Assembly (NCBI GenBank): GCA_019911805.1
Contig: JAIOJV010000048.1
Coordinates: 1-64,000 of the forward strand
Source of the DNA: Gammaproteobacteria bacterium
GTDB lineage: Bacteria > Pseudomonadota > Gammaproteobacteria > Thiohalobacterales > Thiohalobacteraceae
Length of the DNA stretch: 64,000 nt
Reading direction: 5' to 3'
Made by a program: the position numbers and the translations under genes. Position 1 is the first letter of the stretch. Each line of letters starts with the position of its first letter. Of this stretch, positions 19,951 to 28,496 are shown piece by piece. The notes below the pieces were generated by a model. It was not told the DNA's origin, did no database searches, and was given only the letters and a program-made list of their open reading frames with translations.

Positions 19951-22272
19951 ATGGCCGTCCGCCGCCGCAGTTCGCGCAAGCGAAGATCCAGCCGTCATGC
20001 CTCACGCCGCCGCTTCCCCTGGCTGCGGCTGCTGATCGTTTTGTTCGTCATCCTGGCAGGTTACATCGTTTACCTCGACATTATTGTACGTGACCAGTTC
20101 GAAGGCAAACGCTGGGCGCTGCCGGCACGCGTCTATGCGCGGCCGCTGGAGCTGTATGCCGGACGACCGCTCACGCCCGATCAGCTGACCGGCGAGCTGC
20201 AGCGGCTCGGCTATCACACGGTGCGCGAGCCGACGCGTTCCGGCGAGTACAGCCGCAACCGCGAGACCTTCCATCTCCAGACACGTGGCTTCACCTTCTG
20301 GGATGGTCCGGAGAGCTCGCAGCGGTTGCGGGTCGAATTCGCCGGCGGCCAGATCGGCCGGCTGATCGACCGCGCCCAGAACCGTGAGCTGGATCTGGCC
20401 CGCCTCGACCCGCTGCAAATCGCCAGCATCTATCCGGCGCACAAGGAAGACCGCCAGCTCGTGCAGCTCGCGCAGGTACCACCGCTGCTGATCCAGACCC
20501 TGCTGACCGTCGAGGATCGACAGTTCTACGCCCATCACGGCATCTCGCCACGTTCTGTACTGCGTGCGATGTTCGCCAACCTGCGCGCCGGCAGCGTGGT
20601 GCAGGGCGGCAGTACGCTCACCCAGCAGCTGGTCAAGAACTTCTTTCTGAGCAACGAGCGTACGCTGACGCGCAAGGTCAACGAGGCCTTCATGTCGTTG
20701 CTGCTGGAGGCGCATTATGCGAAGGACGAGATCCTCGAGGCCTACCTCAACGAGGTCTATCTCGGCCAGGACGGCCCGCGCGCCGTGCACGGCGTGGGGC
20801 TGGCCAGTCATTTCTATTTCGAGCGGCCGCTCGAGGATCTCGCGCCCGATCAGATCGCGCTGTTGGTTGGCATGATCAAAGGACCCTCCTATTACGATCC
20901 GCGCAGGCATCCGCAACAGGCGCTGGAACGGCGCAATCTGGTGCTGGACCTGCTGGTCGAACAGCAGGCGTTGAGCGCCGCCGAAGGCGCCCGCGCCAAG
21001 GCGCGGCCACTGGGCGTGCTCAAGCGTCGCCCGTTGGCGGCCAATGCCTATCCGCACTTCCTGGAACTGGTGCGCCGCCAGTTGTATCGCGATTACCGCG
21101 AGGAGGACCTGACCTCGGAAGGCCTGCGCATCTTCACCACCCTGGACCCACAGGCGCAGACGGCAGCCGAGGCGGCGGTCACGAACCGTCTGACGCAGCT
21201 GGAGCGCAGCCGCGGCCTGCCGGAGAACAGTCTGCAGAGCGCAGTGATCGTGACGGCCGCCGACAGCGCCGAGGTCCTGGCCGTGGTCGGCGACCGCAAT
21301 CCGCGCGCCGCCGGTTTCAACCGCGCCCTGGATGCGGCACGGCCCATCGGTTCGTTGGTCAAACCGGCGGTGTACCTCGCCGCCCTGGGTGCGCCGGACC
21401 GCTACACCCTGGCGACCTGGGTGGACGACACCCCGCTCACGGTGCCGACGCGCGTCGGCGAACCCTGGGAGCCGAAGAACTACGACAAGCAGTACCGCGG
21501 TCGCGTCCTGCTGTTCGATGCGCTGACCCATTCCTACAATATTCCGACGGTACGTATCGGCCTCGATATCGGCGTGGACAAGGTCGTCGCCACGCTGCGC
21601 CGGCTCGGTGTGCAGGGCGAACTCCATCCCTACCCGTCGCTGCTGCTGGGCACAGTGGATCTGTCGTTGCTGGACGTGACGCGCATGTACCAGACTCTCG
21701 CGGCCGACGGCTTTCGTTCACCCCTGCGCGCCATCCGTGCCGTGGTCGCCGCCGACGGCACACCGCTGCAGCGCTATCCGCTGGAGGTCGAGCGGGTGGC
21801 CAATGCGGAGCAGGTATTCCTCCTCGACTCGGCCCTGCAGGCGGTGGCGACCGAGGGTACCGCGGCCGCGCTCGGGGCGCGTTTCGGACGCGACGCCGGC
21901 ATCGCCGGCAAGACCGGTACCACCGACGAGCTGCGCGACAGCTGGTTTGCCGGCTTTACCGGCAATCAGCTCGCAGTGGTGTGGATCGGGCGTGACGACA
22001 ATCAACCGATGGGGCTGACGGGCAGCAGCGGTGCGGTGCCTGTATGGGGTGATTACATGGCCGGCGTCGGTGTGCAGCCCCTGGTGCTGTCCCCACCGGA
22101 GCGCGTGGAGCTGGTCTGGATCGATCGTGCCACCGGACTGCGCGCCGACGCAGGCTGCGAGGATCGCGTACAATTGCCCTTCCTGAACGGCAGTGCCCCG
22201 CAGGCGAACGCGCCCTGCAGCCGGGGCGAGCTGCCCAGACCCATCGACTGGTTGAGAGGTATCTTCCGGTGA
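19951..22272 (+). CDS. mrcB: Penicillin-binding protein 1B (bifunctional)
   Basis: Inner-membrane class A PBP that polymerises glycan strands and cross-links peptides. 773 residues. A very basic cytoplasmic N-terminus precedes one transmembrane helix (about 25-47). A UB2H-like region follows, then the GT51 glycosyltransferase with EDRQFYAHHG (Glu188), GGSTLTQQLVKN and EILEAYLNEVYLG. The transpeptidase has SLVK with catalytic Ser468, an SYN motif and KTGTTD at Lys654. The next gene, a TPR lipoprotein, overlaps its stop codon, suggesting a dedicated partner, comparable in concept to LpoB-type activators though not recognisably homologous. Confidence 0.96.
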   Translation: MAVRRRSSRKRRSSRHASRRRFPWLRLLIVLFVILAGYIVYLDIIVRDQFEGKRWALPARVYARPLELYAGRPLTPDQLTGELQRLGYHTVREPTRSGEYSRNRETFHLQTRGFTFWDGPESSQRLRVEFAGGQIGRLIDRAQNRELDLARLDPLQIASIYPAHKEDRQLVQLAQVPPLLIQTLLTVEDRQFYAHHGISPRSVLRAMFANLRAGSVVQGGSTLTQQLVKNFFLSNERTLTRKVNEAFMSLLLEAHYAKDEILEAYLNEVYLGQDGPRAVHGVGLASHFYFERPLEDLAPDQIALLVGMIKGPSYYDPRRHPQQALERRNLVLDLLVEQQALSAAEGARAKARPLGVLKRRPLAANAYPHFLELVRRQLYRDYREEDLTSEGLRIFTTLDPQAQTAAEAAVTNRLTQLERSRGLPENSLQSAVIVTAADSAEVLAVVGDRNPRAAGFNRALDAARPIGSLVKPAVYLAALGAPDRYTLATWVDDTPLTVPTRVGEPWEPKNYDKQYRGRVLLFDALTHSYNIPTVRIGLDIGVDKVVATLRRLGVQGELHPYPSLLLGTVDLSLLDVTRMYQTLAADGFRSPLRAIRAVVAADGTPLQRYPLEVERVANAEQVFLLDSALQAVATEGTAAALGARFGRDAGIAGKTGTTDELRDSWFAGFTGNQLAVVWIGRDDNQPMGLTGSSGAVPVWGDYMAGVGVQPLVLSPPERVELVWIDRATGLRADAGCEDRVQLPFLNGSAPQANAPCSRGELPRPIDWLRGIFR

Positions 22273-22835
22273 CGTTGCTGTCGCGACTGTTTCTGATCTC
22301 TTGCTGCGTGCTGCTCGCCGCCTGTGCCGGAGTGCCGCAGACCCGCAGCACACCCGCCCCGGTGATTTATCCGGATGGGATGCCGCGAGACAACCGCGGT
22401 GTCGAGACCTATCCAGGTGGTGCCGGTGGTGGCGTCGAGACCTTCCCCGGCGCGGAGACCTACCCCGGTGTCCCCGCCGATCGCGGCAGCGTCACTGCCC
22501 CTGCACCGGCCGGCAGCCCGGCCGTGATCGCGCTGCTGGACCGCGCCGATCAGCAGTATCAGGCACACGACCTGGATGCGGCCGCCGCCTCGCTGGAGCG
22601 CGCCCTGCGCATCGAACCGCGTAACCCGCGTCTCTGGTATCAGCTGGCCGCCATACGACTGGAGCAGGGGCAGTACGGTCAGGCCATACAGATGGCGGGT
22701 AAGTCCAACAGCCTCGCCGCCGGCGACACGCGCCTGCAGGTGCGCAATTGGCGGTTGATCGCCGCGGCGCGCCGGGCACAGGGCGATGCCGCGGGCGCGC
22801 GCGCCGCCGAGGAACGCGCGAGCCGGCTCGAATAG
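22269..22835 (+). CDS. TPR-containing lipoprotein
   Basis: A 188-residue predicted lipoprotein. The signal peptide ends in a LAAC lipobox (Cys at about 18). A Pro/Gly-rich linker (about 25-75) precedes tetratricopeptide-like helices (about 78-188), recognisable from ALLDRADQQYQAHDLDAA and the ALRIEPRNPRLWYQLAAIRL repeat. The GTG start overlaps the mrcB stop (GTGA), so the two are translationally coupled. It probably acts as a protein-binding partner in the periplasm. Regulation of PBP1b is inferred from the coupling only. Confidence 0.85.
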   Translation: MTLLSRLFLISCCVLLAACAGVPQTRSTPAPVIYPDGMPRDNRGVETYPGGAGGGVETFPGAETYPGVPADRGSVTAPAPAGSPAVIALLDRADQQYQAHDLDAAAASLERALRIEPRNPRLWYQLAAIRLEQGQYGQAIQMAGKSNSLAAGDTRLQVRNWRLIAAARRAQGDAAGARAAEERASRLE

Positions 22836-22998
22836 GCACCACCGTGCCGCCGTCAGGTGGCAGGACCGGCGGTATGCCACGGGCATTCGTGTACAATCAC
22901 CCCAATTCGTCGCGGGCATCGCCGCGGGCATACCTGCAGGCAGCGGTGAGTTGCAGGGCAGGGGGCCCGACGGGCGCGACCTGAGCCAGGGGGGCAGG

Positions 22999-23511
22999 GT
23001 GACCGTCTACGCCGTCGACAAACTGATCAGCGAAGCGCGCCGGCTGGCCGCCGAGTACCGACGCACGACCGGCAAGCCGTTGCCGGGTATCAGCGCTGAG
23101 ATCGCCGAGAACGATGCCGCCCGCCTGCTCAATCTGGAGCCCGTGAAGGATGAAACGCTGGGGTATGATGCCGTCGGTCGTGGCGGCTCACGCCAGGGTA
23201 AGCGCATCCAGATCAAAAGCCGCACCATCTTTGACGACACCAAGGGCGGACACCGCATCGGCCAACTGAAGACCGGCCAGGACTGGGACAGCGTCCTCCT
23301 GGTACTCATGGACGAGGAGTACGAACCCTTCGAGATCTACGAGGCGGAACGTGATGATCTGGTCGCGGCGGTCGCCGACTCCGAAGGCAGCAAACGCGCC
23401 AAACGCGGCCTGCTCTCGGTGGCCAAGTTCAAGATCATCGGCCAGCTGGTGTGGACGCGTGAAGAGGGCGAGATCGGCGACGGGGTCTGGGATAACCGCT
23501 CCGAGCGTTGA
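22999..23511 (+). CDS. Conserved protein with PD-(D/E)XK nuclease-like core
   Basis: 170 residues from a GTG start preceded by a G-rich ribosome site. The reading frame is open upstream to 22786, but that part has no protein-like character. The central segment, GYDAVGRGGSRQGKRIQIKS, places an Asp before a QIK triplet, the spacing seen in diverged PD-(D/E)XK folds. The surrounding strands (WDSVLLVLMDEEYEPFEIYE) also fit that fold. I see no methyltransferase or toxin partner. Function is unknown. It may be a repair or housekeeping nuclease relative or an inactive homologue. Confidence 0.65.
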   Translation: MTVYAVDKLISEARRLAAEYRRTTGKPLPGISAEIAENDAARLLNLEPVKDETLGYDAVGRGGSRQGKRIQIKSRTIFDDTKGGHRIGQLKTGQDWDSVLLVLMDEEYEPFEIYEAERDDLVAAVADSEGSKRAKRGLLSVAKFKIIGQLVWTREEGEIGDGVWDNRSER

Positions 23512-23535
23512 TCGCGATGCCGAGCCCGAACAGGT

Positions 23536-23680
23536 GTTTTGGCCACGGAAACACACGGAAAACGGGTAAGCGTCGTGAGCCATGGTAGCGGCCGGCCGGG
23601 TCCTGTGACGGCTGGCACCGTGGCACCTGCCTCACATGGTATCGTCGGTGTGTTTCCACGGCCTAAGCCGGTTTTCAGGA
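23536..23680. repeat. Family A element (copy upstream of yoaA, first)
   Basis: The left arm contains ggccacggaaacacacggaa (about 23541-23560). The right arm near 23648-23660 reads gtgtgtttccacggcc and continues into the usual tail, ccggttttcagg. The centre is about 85 bp and more diverged than in other copies. Confidence 0.75.
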
Positions 23681-23699
23681 TTTGCATCTGCTAAAGCCA

Positions 23700-23834
23700 T
23701 TTCAGCCACAGAAACCCGATCTCGTCCCGCAGCGGCTGCTCACCGCCTCCGGGTGATGGAAGCGCTTGGGTGAAGCCTATGATCTTATCCGTATTCTTCC
23801 GTGTCTTTCCGTGGCCACTGCGGTTTTTGGGTTG
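23700..23834. repeat. Family A element (copy upstream of yoaA, second)
   Basis: The left arm tttcagccacagaaac (about 23700-23715) is decayed. The right arm (about 23795-23834) is well kept: ttccgtgtctttccgtggcc followed by a ggtttttgggttg tail. That tail ends immediately before the yoaA ATG, so the element forms the yoaA leader and leaves no Shine-Dalgarno sequence. Confidence 0.75.
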
Positions 23835-23835
23835 A

Positions 23836-25764
23836 ATGGACCTCAACGACGTCTTCGCCGCCACCGGTTTACTCGCCCGCGCGCTGCCCGGCTACGCACC
23901 GCGCGCGGCCCAGCGCGACATGGCCGAGGCGGTCGCCGCCAGTCTCCGTGACGGGGCGACGCTGATCGTCGAGGCCGGCACCGGCACCGGCAAGACCTTC
24001 GCCTATCTCGTGCCGGCGCTGCTGTCGGGCCGCAAGGTCATTGTCTCCACCGGCACCAAGCATCTGCAGGACCAGTTGTTCGACCGTGATCTGCCCGCGC
24101 TGCGCCAGGCGCTGGGCGTCAGCGTGCGCAGCGCGTTGCTCAAGGGGCGGGCGAATTACCTGTGCCTGCACCGGCTGGACCTCGCGGCGGTGGACGGACG
24201 CTTCGCCAGCCGCGCGCAGGCCGCCGAACTCGAGGCGGTGCGCAGCTGGGCGGGACGCACCCGCAGCGGTGACATCCGTGAGCTCGTCGAGGTCGCCGAG
24301 GATTCGTCGCTGTGGCCGCGGGTCACGTCGACCAGCGACAACTGCGTGGGCGGCGACTGTCCGAGCTTCAACGACTGCTTCGTCGTCAAGGCGCGGCGTG
24401 CGGCGCAGGACGCCGATCTGCTGGTGATCAACCATCATCTGCTGTTTGCCGACATGGCGCTCAAGGAGGAGGGTTTCGGCGAACTGCTGCCGGGTGTGGA
24501 TGCCGTGATCGTCGACGAGGCCCATCAGATCGCTGACGTGGCCAGCCAGTTCTTCGGCATGAGCCTCGGCAGCCGCCAGCTCACCGGCCTGGCGCGCGAT
24601 GCGGTGCAGGAACATCTGCGTGAGGCCGGTGACATGGCGGATCTGCCCGCGGCCGCGGCCGCGCTCGAACGATCCGTGGCGGATCTTCGCCTGGCGCTGG
24701 GCACGGGTACTCGCCGTCAGCCCTGGGCGGCCGTGGCCGGCGATCGCCGGGTGCGCGCGGCGGTGGCTGCAGTTGGCGAGCAGCTGGAGGTGTTGCGCGC
24801 CTGGCTGGAGGTGGCGGCACCGCGCGGTCGCGGATTGGAGAACTGCTGGCAGCGCGCTGAACGTATCGCCGAGCGCCTGCAACTGACTGCCGGCCAGCCG
24901 CCGCCGGACCATGTCCATTGGTTCGAGACCTTCACGCGCAGCTTCGCCATCCATTGCACGCCGCTGTCTGTCGCGCCGCAGTTCCGCGCGCGGCTCGAGG
25001 CGCTCGACAACACCTGGATATTCACCTCGGCGACGCTGGCCGTGGGCGACAGCTTCGACCACTACATCGCGGCGCTGGGGCTCGACCGGCCACGTACTGC
25101 GTGCCTGGAAAGTCCGTTCGATTATGCGCACCACGCACTGCTGTACCTGCCGCCGGATCTGCCCGACCCGCGTGCCGACACCTATACGGCCGCGGTGGTT
25201 CGGGTCGCGGGCGCGGCCATCGCTGCCAGCGAGGGGCGCGCCTTCCTGTTGTTCACCAGCCACCGTGCCCTGCAGGAGGCCGCCGCCGCACTGCGCGGCA
25301 GCATCGAGTATCCGCTGTTGGTGCAGGGCGAGGCGCCGCGCGCGGAACTGCTCACGCGCTTCCGCCGGCTGGGCAATGCGGTACTGCTCGGTACGGGCAG
25401 CTTCTGGGAGGGTGTGGATGTGCGCGGCGCGGCGCTGTCCCTGGTGCTGATCGACAAACTGCCGTTCGCGTCGCCGGGCGAACCCGTGCTGCAGGCACGC
25501 ATCGATGCCCTGCGCGCGGCCGGCGGCAATCCCTTCGTGGACTTGCAGATACCCAGCGCCGTAATCGCACTGAAGCAGGGTGTCGGCCGGCTGATCCGCG
25601 ATGTCGACGACCGCGGTGTGCTGGTGCTGTGCGATCCGCGACTGGTGGGCAAGAGCTACGGGCGCATCTTCCGCACCAGCCTCCCGCCCATGCCGGTGAC
25701 ACAGCGGCTGGACGACGTGCAGACCTTCTTTTCCAACGGGGACACGCGCACCGCGCAGGCGTGA
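23836..25764 (+). CDS. yoaA: ATP-dependent helicase YoaA (DinG family)
   Basis: A 5'-3' superfamily 2 helicase of the XPD/DinG group involved in DNA repair, 642 residues like E. coli YoaA. Walker A is EAGTGTGKT (residues 46-54) and the DEAH box lies in VDEAHQIAD. Four cysteines (one in ANYLCLHRL, then NCVGGDCPSFNDC) fit the iron-sulfur cluster domain. Helicase motifs near the C-terminus include GTGSFWEGVDVRG and QGVGRLIR. The ATG directly abuts a family A repeat and lacks an obvious ribosome site, which may lower translation. tsaB follows after 14 bp, the gene order seen in many gammaproteobacteria. Confidence 0.95.
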   Translation: MDLNDVFAATGLLARALPGYAPRAAQRDMAEAVAASLRDGATLIVEAGTGTGKTFAYLVPALLSGRKVIVSTGTKHLQDQLFDRDLPALRQALGVSVRSALLKGRANYLCLHRLDLAAVDGRFASRAQAAELEAVRSWAGRTRSGDIRELVEVAEDSSLWPRVTSTSDNCVGGDCPSFNDCFVVKARRAAQDADLLVINHHLLFADMALKEEGFGELLPGVDAVIVDEAHQIADVASQFFGMSLGSRQLTGLARDAVQEHLREAGDMADLPAAAAALERSVADLRLALGTGTRRQPWAAVAGDRRVRAAVAAVGEQLEVLRAWLEVAAPRGRGLENCWQRAERIAERLQLTAGQPPPDHVHWFETFTRSFAIHCTPLSVAPQFRARLEALDNTWIFTSATLAVGDSFDHYIAALGLDRPRTACLESPFDYAHHALLYLPPDLPDPRADTYTAAVVRVAGAAIAASEGRAFLLFTSHRALQEAAAALRGSIEYPLLVQGEAPRAELLTRFRRLGNAVLLGTGSFWEGVDVRGAALSLVLIDKLPFASPGEPVLQARIDALRAAGGNPFVDLQIPSAVIALKQGVGRLIRDVDDRGVLVLCDPRLVGKSYGRIFRTSLPPMPVTQRLDDVQTFFSNGDTRTAQA

Positions 25765-25778
25765 AGAGGGGTGTGAGA

Positions 25779-26477
25779 ATGAGCGTGAAGATTCTGGCCC
25801 TGGAGACGGCCACCGAGGCCTGCAGTGCGGCACTTTTGATCGACGACCAGATGCTGGAACGCTTCGAGATCGCACCGCGGGGTCACGCACGGCTGCTGCT
25901 GCCGATGCTGGACGAATTATTGGCCACCGCCGGACTGCAGCCGGCACAGCTCGACGCCGTCGCCTTCGGCCGCGGGCCCGGCAGCTTCACCGGCCTGCGC
26001 ATCGCCGCCGGCACGGCCCAGGGCATCGCCTTCGCCACCGACCTGCCGGTGCTGCCGGTCTCGACCCTGGCGGCGCTGGCGCGTCCCGCCCTGTTGCGTG
26101 CCGGCGTTGAGCACGTCCTGGCCGCCATTGATGCGCGCATGGGCGAGGTCTATTGGGCGCCCTATGGACGCGGCGCGAACGGCGAGCCGGAGGCGCTGGG
26201 TGCGGAGCGGGTATCCGCACCGGAGCGCGTTGACATATCCGGGGTACCCGGGGGTGCCGCATGGTCCGGCGTCGGCAGCGGCTGGGCCGCCTATGCGGCA
26301 CCATTGCGCGCACAACTGGGCGACCGGCTCGCCGGGATCGATGCCGACGCGCTGCCGCGCGCCGGCGATATCGCCCGCCTCGCCGCGCTCGATTTTGCCG
26401 CCGGCCGTGTGGTCGCCCCTGAACACGCCCAGCCCATCTATCTGCGCAACCAGGTGGTACAGCGGCCGGGGGGATGA
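25779..26477 (+). CDS. tsaB: tRNA threonylcarbamoyladenosine biosynthesis protein TsaB
   Basis: Non-catalytic ASKHA-fold partner of TsaD in making t6A37 in ANN-decoding tRNAs. 232 residues. The N-terminal domain shows MSVKILALETATEACSAAL and the family signature GRGPGSFTGLRIAAGTAQG (about 67-85), followed by SVSTLAALA-type helices. The ATG at 25779 follows a GAAGAGGGG ribosome site and lies 14 bp after the yoaA stop, so co-transcription is likely. The frame stays open far upstream inside yoaA, but that part is antisense to family structure and is not coding. Confidence 0.95.
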   Translation: MSVKILALETATEACSAALLIDDQMLERFEIAPRGHARLLLPMLDELLATAGLQPAQLDAVAFGRGPGSFTGLRIAAGTAQGIAFATDLPVLPVSTLAALARPALLRAGVEHVLAAIDARMGEVYWAPYGRGANGEPEALGAERVSAPERVDISGVPGGAAWSGVGSGWAAYAAPLRAQLGDRLAGIDADALPRAGDIARLAALDFAAGRVVAPEHAQPIYLRNQVVQRPGG

Positions 26478-26589
26478 TCCCCGTCGAGAAGGCGCCACGG
26501 AAAGCCCGGGCGCATTCCGTGGCCACGAAACCCACGAAAGAATCGTAATGCGGGTCACTTCTGTCCCATTAGTTCTACCCTGAAAACAC

Positions 26590-26775
26590 TCATTTCAGCC
26601 ACGGAAGCACACGGAAAAACACGGAAAAATGCTGTTAGAATCGTAGGCTTCACACGACATCCCAGGTCACTCGCCAAGTATTGAGACAGAACTTTGTGAT
26701 GCGGTTTCATTTCAATGCCTTCCGTGTGCTTCCGTGGCAAATATGGTTTTTGTGTTTTTGAGACAGCAGTGAATG
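26590..26775. repeat. Family A element (best-preserved copy)
   Basis: A perfect 19-bp inverted pair, gccacggaagcacacggaa at 26598-26616 and its complement at 26720-26738, encloses 103 bp. The outer tails also match (cactcattt on the left, aaatatggtttttgtg on the right). The inner segment gatgcggtttcatttc is shared with the copy at 41.8 kb. A small decayed arm pair lies just before it (26508-26545). Together they fill the gap between tsaB and the next small gene. Confidence 0.92.
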
Positions 26776-26833
26776 CGGGTGAACCGTTCGTGTTTTTCGT
26801 GGGACTTTTTTTGACAAACAGGGCAGGGGCGGT

Positions 26834-27094
26834 ATGAACGCATTGGATGAGCTGCTGGAGATGATTCGCGGCAAACCCCACGGGGCCGCGTCGCTGGTGC
26901 TGTTCGCGCTGGTCAAGACACTGTCGGCGAAGCAGGGTCAGTACCTGTTCCTGCTGAACAAGCTCAGGGACTTGGACACGGCGCAACGGCAGCTGGCCTA
27001 CCGGCTGATGGAACGGATGGCCGCAGGCGATAACGAGCTATCGGACTGGCAGGCCAAGGTGCAGGCGATGGAGGACGCCATCCGGCGCGGCTGA
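26834..27094 (+). CDS. Small conserved-looking hypothetical protein
   Basis: 86 residues, strongly helical, no signal peptide and no cysteine. It reads as a soluble small protein with an amphipathic C-terminal helix (AGDNELSDWQAKVQAMEDAI). The ATG has an AGGGGCGG-type site just upstream, and codon usage is like the neighbours, which supports a real gene. Convergent with the TusE-like gene with 8 bp between stops. I do not recognise the family. Confidence 0.6.
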   Translation: MNALDELLEMIRGKPHGAASLVLFALVKTLSAKQGQYLFLLNKLRDLDTAQRQLAYRLMERMAAGDNELSDWQAKVQAMEDAIRRG

Positions 27095-27102
27095 ACCGCT
27101 CT

Positions 27103-27426
27103 TCAGAGGTAGCTCTTGGCCTCTTCGCCCGGATTGGGCAGGCCCGCGATGCGCCAGAGTTCCCGCCCGGTGTCCTTGAACAGCCCCGCCACGCAATGCG
27201 GATCGAGGTGATTCTCCACGCAGACATGGCGTAACGACGGGACCCCGCCGTTGGCATAGTAGTGCCTGCGCAGGCTCTGAATCACCGACCAATGCGCCTC
27301 GGTCAGTGGTCCGATGCCATCGCGTTCGGCCAGCTGGCTGGCGATGAGTTCGTTCCATTCCTCGGGGTGAGCCAGAAATCCATCGGTATCCAGCTCGACC
27401 GGAATGTCGCGGGCGATGTCCGACAT
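27103..27426 (-). CDS. TusE/DsrC/RspA-family protein lacking both signature cysteines
   Basis: 107 residues of the DsrC/TusE fold. DsrC carries two C-terminal-arm cysteines and TusE one. They shuttle sulfur in sulfite reduction/oxidation or tRNA 2-thiolation. Family features here are DTDGFLAHPEEWNE near the start, GPLTEAHWSVIQSLRRHYY, and the arm LFKDTGRELWRIAGLPNPG. The arm ends GEEAKSYL, with neither the penultimate Cys nor the upstream one. Two other cysteines sit mid-protein (HVCVENHLDPHC). This fits the cysteine-free (RspA-type) branch, for which a non-sulfur-carrier role is proposed. The ATG at 27426 has GGGAG upstream; a TTG at 27474 is less likely. Confidence 0.85.
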   Translation of the reverse strand: MSDIARDIPVELDTDGFLAHPEEWNELIASQLAERDGIGPLTEAHWSVIQSLRRHYYANGGVPSLRHVCVENHLDPHCVAGLFKDTGRELWRIAGLPNPGEEAKSYL

Positions 27427-27621
27427 ATGCGGGTGCTCCCATAGCGGTACGACGGCCGCCTCGCGCGGTGTCAAGGCGGGGTGCCAGGAGTGGTCCTACT
27501 TCTATAGGTGAGCAGATCAGGCACGTCAAGGTACGTTCGGCCTGGGGTTTTACCTGCCATCATCGGGGCGCCATCGATCGAATTTCCATGAGTACCCGCG
27601 CGTTGCCGGCGGGGGCCGGGC

Positions 27622-28092
27622 TCAGTGATGCCCGTCCTCATCCGTAAACGGCCCGTCCTGGTGCTCGATGTAGTTCGCCAGATCGTCGGGATGCACATAG
27701 GTCTCGCTGATGACCTTGCCGCGGACGGAGATACCGGCCCGGTGGACGCTCTCGGGATCACCGCTCACGAGTGGGTGCCAGTCCGGCAGGTCGTGGCCCT
27801 CGTTGAGCAGCCGGTAGGCACAGGTCTCAGGGAGGAAGTCGATGCCGTCGAGGTTGTCCGGCGTCAGTACCAGACAGTCGGGCACCAGGCGGTTGCGGTC
27901 GGCGTAGTGCGTACAGCGGCAACGCTTGTCGTCGAACAGGTGGCAGACCACGCTGGTATAGAACAGTTGTCCGGAATCGATGTCCTCGAGCTTGTGCAGG
28001 CAGCAACGGCCGCAACCGTCGCACAGGGATTCCCACTCGGCCCGCGACATCTGTGCCAGGGACTTGGTCTTCCAGAAAGGGGTGGTGCTCAT
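27622..28092 (-). CDS. ycgN: YcgN family cysteine cluster protein
   Basis: 156 residues of the UPF0260/YkgJ cysteine-cluster family, predicted to bind zinc or an iron-sulfur cluster. Function unknown. Cysteines are arranged CDGCGRCC (about residues 24-31), then VVCHLFDDKRCRCTHYADR, DCLVL and ETCAYR, as in YcgN. The N-terminal FWKTKSLAQMSRAEWESL matches the family start. Its ATG overlaps the stop of the upstream chelatase-like gene (ATGA), so they are translationally coupled. Confidence 0.92.
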   Translation of the reverse strand: MSTTPFWKTKSLAQMSRAEWESLCDGCGRCCLHKLEDIDSGQLFYTSVVCHLFDDKRCRCTHYADRNRLVPDCLVLTPDNLDGIDFLPETCAYRLLNEGHDLPDWHPLVSGDPESVHRAGISVRGKVISETYVHPDDLANYIEHQDGPFTDEDGHH

Positions 28093-28496
28093 CGTCGGTC
28101 TGCGGCAGTCGGCACTGGATCAGGATGGCCCGGATCGAGGCCGGCCGCGTCGAGCAGCAGGTCGGTGATGCCGATACTGGCGCCAAGATAGGGTGCGATG
28201 CGGATGTCGGCCTGTGGATACTGCGCCTGTTTGCCGGCCACTGCCGCCGGGATATCGGTGACCACATGACGACCGGCGGAGAGAAAATAGGGCAACACCA
28301 CCACCGCGGTCGCCCCCTCCCGGATGCATTGCTCGATGCCATCCGGGATGGAAGGTTCGGCGAGTTCGAGGAATCCACAGCGCACGATGGGGATGGCCGG
28401 CTGCGCGCGGACTGCCAGTCGCGCGGTGAGTTCGCGTACTTCGTCATTGGATGCCGCGCGGCGACTGCCGTGGGCGACGAGGAGGAGGGCCTTCAT
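28089..28496 (-). CDS. CbiX/SirB-type chelatase family protein
   Basis: 135 residues, the single-domain length of small class II chelatases that insert cobalt or iron into sirohydrochlorin for cobalamin or siroheme. The N-terminus LLVAHGSRR provides the first active-site His (residue 9). The second is in YFLSAGRHVVTDIP (about residue 78). No other tetrapyrrole gene is in the window. If active, siroheme supply would connect with sulfite or nitrite metabolism and with heme d1 biosynthesis, whose precursor is siroheme (inference). Coupled by overlap to ycgN. Confidence 0.88.
   Translation of the reverse strand: MKALLLVAHGSRRAASNDEVRELTARLAVRAQPAIPIVRCGFLELAEPSIPDGIEQCIREGATAVVVLPYFLSAGRHVVTDIPAAVAGKQAQYPQADIRIAPYLGASIGITDLLLDAAGLDPGHPDPVPTAADRR

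Noticed and set aside
23007-23687. Minus-strand frames opposite the nuclease-like gene
   Set aside because: They are antisense or repeat-derived (translations of the A arms) and have no independent support.
26508-26545. Extra gene start or promoter after tsaB
   Set aside because: The sequence is a decayed pair of family A arms (ccgtggccacgaaacccac) and not a regulatory site of its own.
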